In this document: positions 5,793 to 6,005 of the stretch, piece after piece
How the letters are laid out: every line of letters starts with the position of its first letter
Position numbering within the stretch: position 1 is the first letter of the stretch
Assembly (NCBI GenBank): GCA_030595015.1
Contig: JAUVDZ010000075.1
Coordinates: 1 to 6,005 of the forward strand
Direction of reading: 5' to 3'
DNA from: Candidatus Peregrinibacteria bacterium
GTDB taxonomy: Bacteria; Patescibacteriota; Gracilibacteria; UBA1369; PNNO01
DNA: 6,005 nucleotides
Translations under genes and position numbers: made by a program
Notes under the pieces: model-generated
The model's input: only the letters and a program-made list of their open reading frames with translations
Database searches by the model: none
Told to the model about the DNA's origin: nothing

Positions 5793-5821
5793 TTGTTTTG
5801 GTTGAGGATTCTTGATATCAT
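5793..5821 (+). promoter_or_regulatory. Putative promoter of the right-edge gene
   Basis: TTGTTT (5793-5798, three of six matches) is followed by 17 nt and TATCAT (5816-5821, five of six). TGA immediately before the -10 makes an extended TGn element. Transcription would start near 5828, giving a leader of about 18 nt before the ATG at 5846. The extended -10 is the main support because the -35 is poor. Confidence 0.45.
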
Positions 5822-5845
5822 TTTAGGTCCTTAACCAATAGGAAT

Positions 5846-6005
5846 ATGGAATTTGAAATTATGGAAAATCCTGAACTTCACGGATGGTGCAAAAGTTCAG
5901 GTGCTCAAAGTTTAGATGGTCGCAAGAAATTTATTGCGGCTCTGCCTGAAGTTTTTCGCAGACATATGTATAAGGAATATAATTGTGGGTCGATATATGA
6001 ATATG
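5846..6005 (+). CDS. Unrecognised protein, N-terminal 53 residues (cut by right edge)
   Basis: An open frame begins at ATG 5846-5848 and runs off the right edge. An in-frame TGA at 5813-5815 excludes a longer start. The visible part begins MEFEIMENPELHGWCKSSGA, continues with a basic helical stretch (DGRKKFIAALPEVFRRHMYK) and ends YNCGSIYEY. It is soluble in character, with no signal peptide or membrane helix. The basic helices followed by a short 'G-S-I-Y-E-Y' turn resemble the helical regions that precede HNH nuclease domains in some bacterial proteins, but this is only an impression and the nuclease part, if any, is outside the window. The frame has gene-like codon use, a plausible promoter 25 nt upstream, and only a poor, too-close AGGA before the start. 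A second ATG at 5861 is an alternative start. Confidence 0.6.
   Translation, partial: MEFEIMENPELHGWCKSSGAQSLDGRKKFIAALPEVFRRHMYKEYNCGSIYEY

Overview
This is an AT-rich bacterial window. It has four complete genes and two genes cut by the window edges. Promoters fit a housekeeping sigma-70 pattern, with exact TTGACA -35 boxes in three of the five proposed. Visible stop codons are TAA (three) and TAG (one), and no recognised gene contains an in-frame TGA. A V-type rather than F-type ATPase, low GC, weak or absent Shine-Dalgarno sites on most genes and a DnaQ-DinG fusion helicase would suit a candidate-phylum (for example CPR-type) or Firmicutes-like bacterium. The sequence alone does not settle the lineage.

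Layout: 1-1215, minus strand, is the head of a V-type ATPase operon: a small peripheral-stalk subunit (H/G type, 895-1215) followed by the N-terminal 290 residues of the membrane subunit I (1-871, cut by the left edge). The gap at 1216-1385 holds two divergent promoters, one for the ATPase operon and one for a 379-aa acidic, helical, TPR-like protein of unknown function (1386-2525, plus). That gene runs tail-to-tail into a large minus-strand gene, 2506-5079, with a 20-bp overlap of coding ends. The large gene encodes an 857-aa DnaQ-type 3'-5' exonuclease fused to a DinG-type superfamily 2 helicase.

Upstream of dinG is a compact single-gene transcription unit on the minus strand. In order it has a strong promoter (5441-5470), a 45-nt stem-loop starting at the predicted transcription start (5391-5435), a good Shine-Dalgarno, a 64-aa two-helix membrane protein (5168-5362) and an intrinsic terminator (5121-5160). 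About 320 bases of apparently non-coding, G/T-biased DNA follow (5471-5792). A plus-strand promoter and the first 53 codons of an unrecognised gene (5846-6005) then run off the right edge.

The ATPase genes work together in ion-coupled ATP hydrolysis or synthesis, and DnaQ-DinG is a DNA repair or replication accessory enzyme. The TPR-like protein, small membrane protein and right-edge gene have no assigned function. I see no mobile element, CRISPR array, tRNA or rRNA. The least explained items are the small membrane-protein unit with its 5' stem-loop, the loss of a usual iron-sulfur cysteine in DinG, and a GC-rich repetitive in-frame insertion in subunit I.
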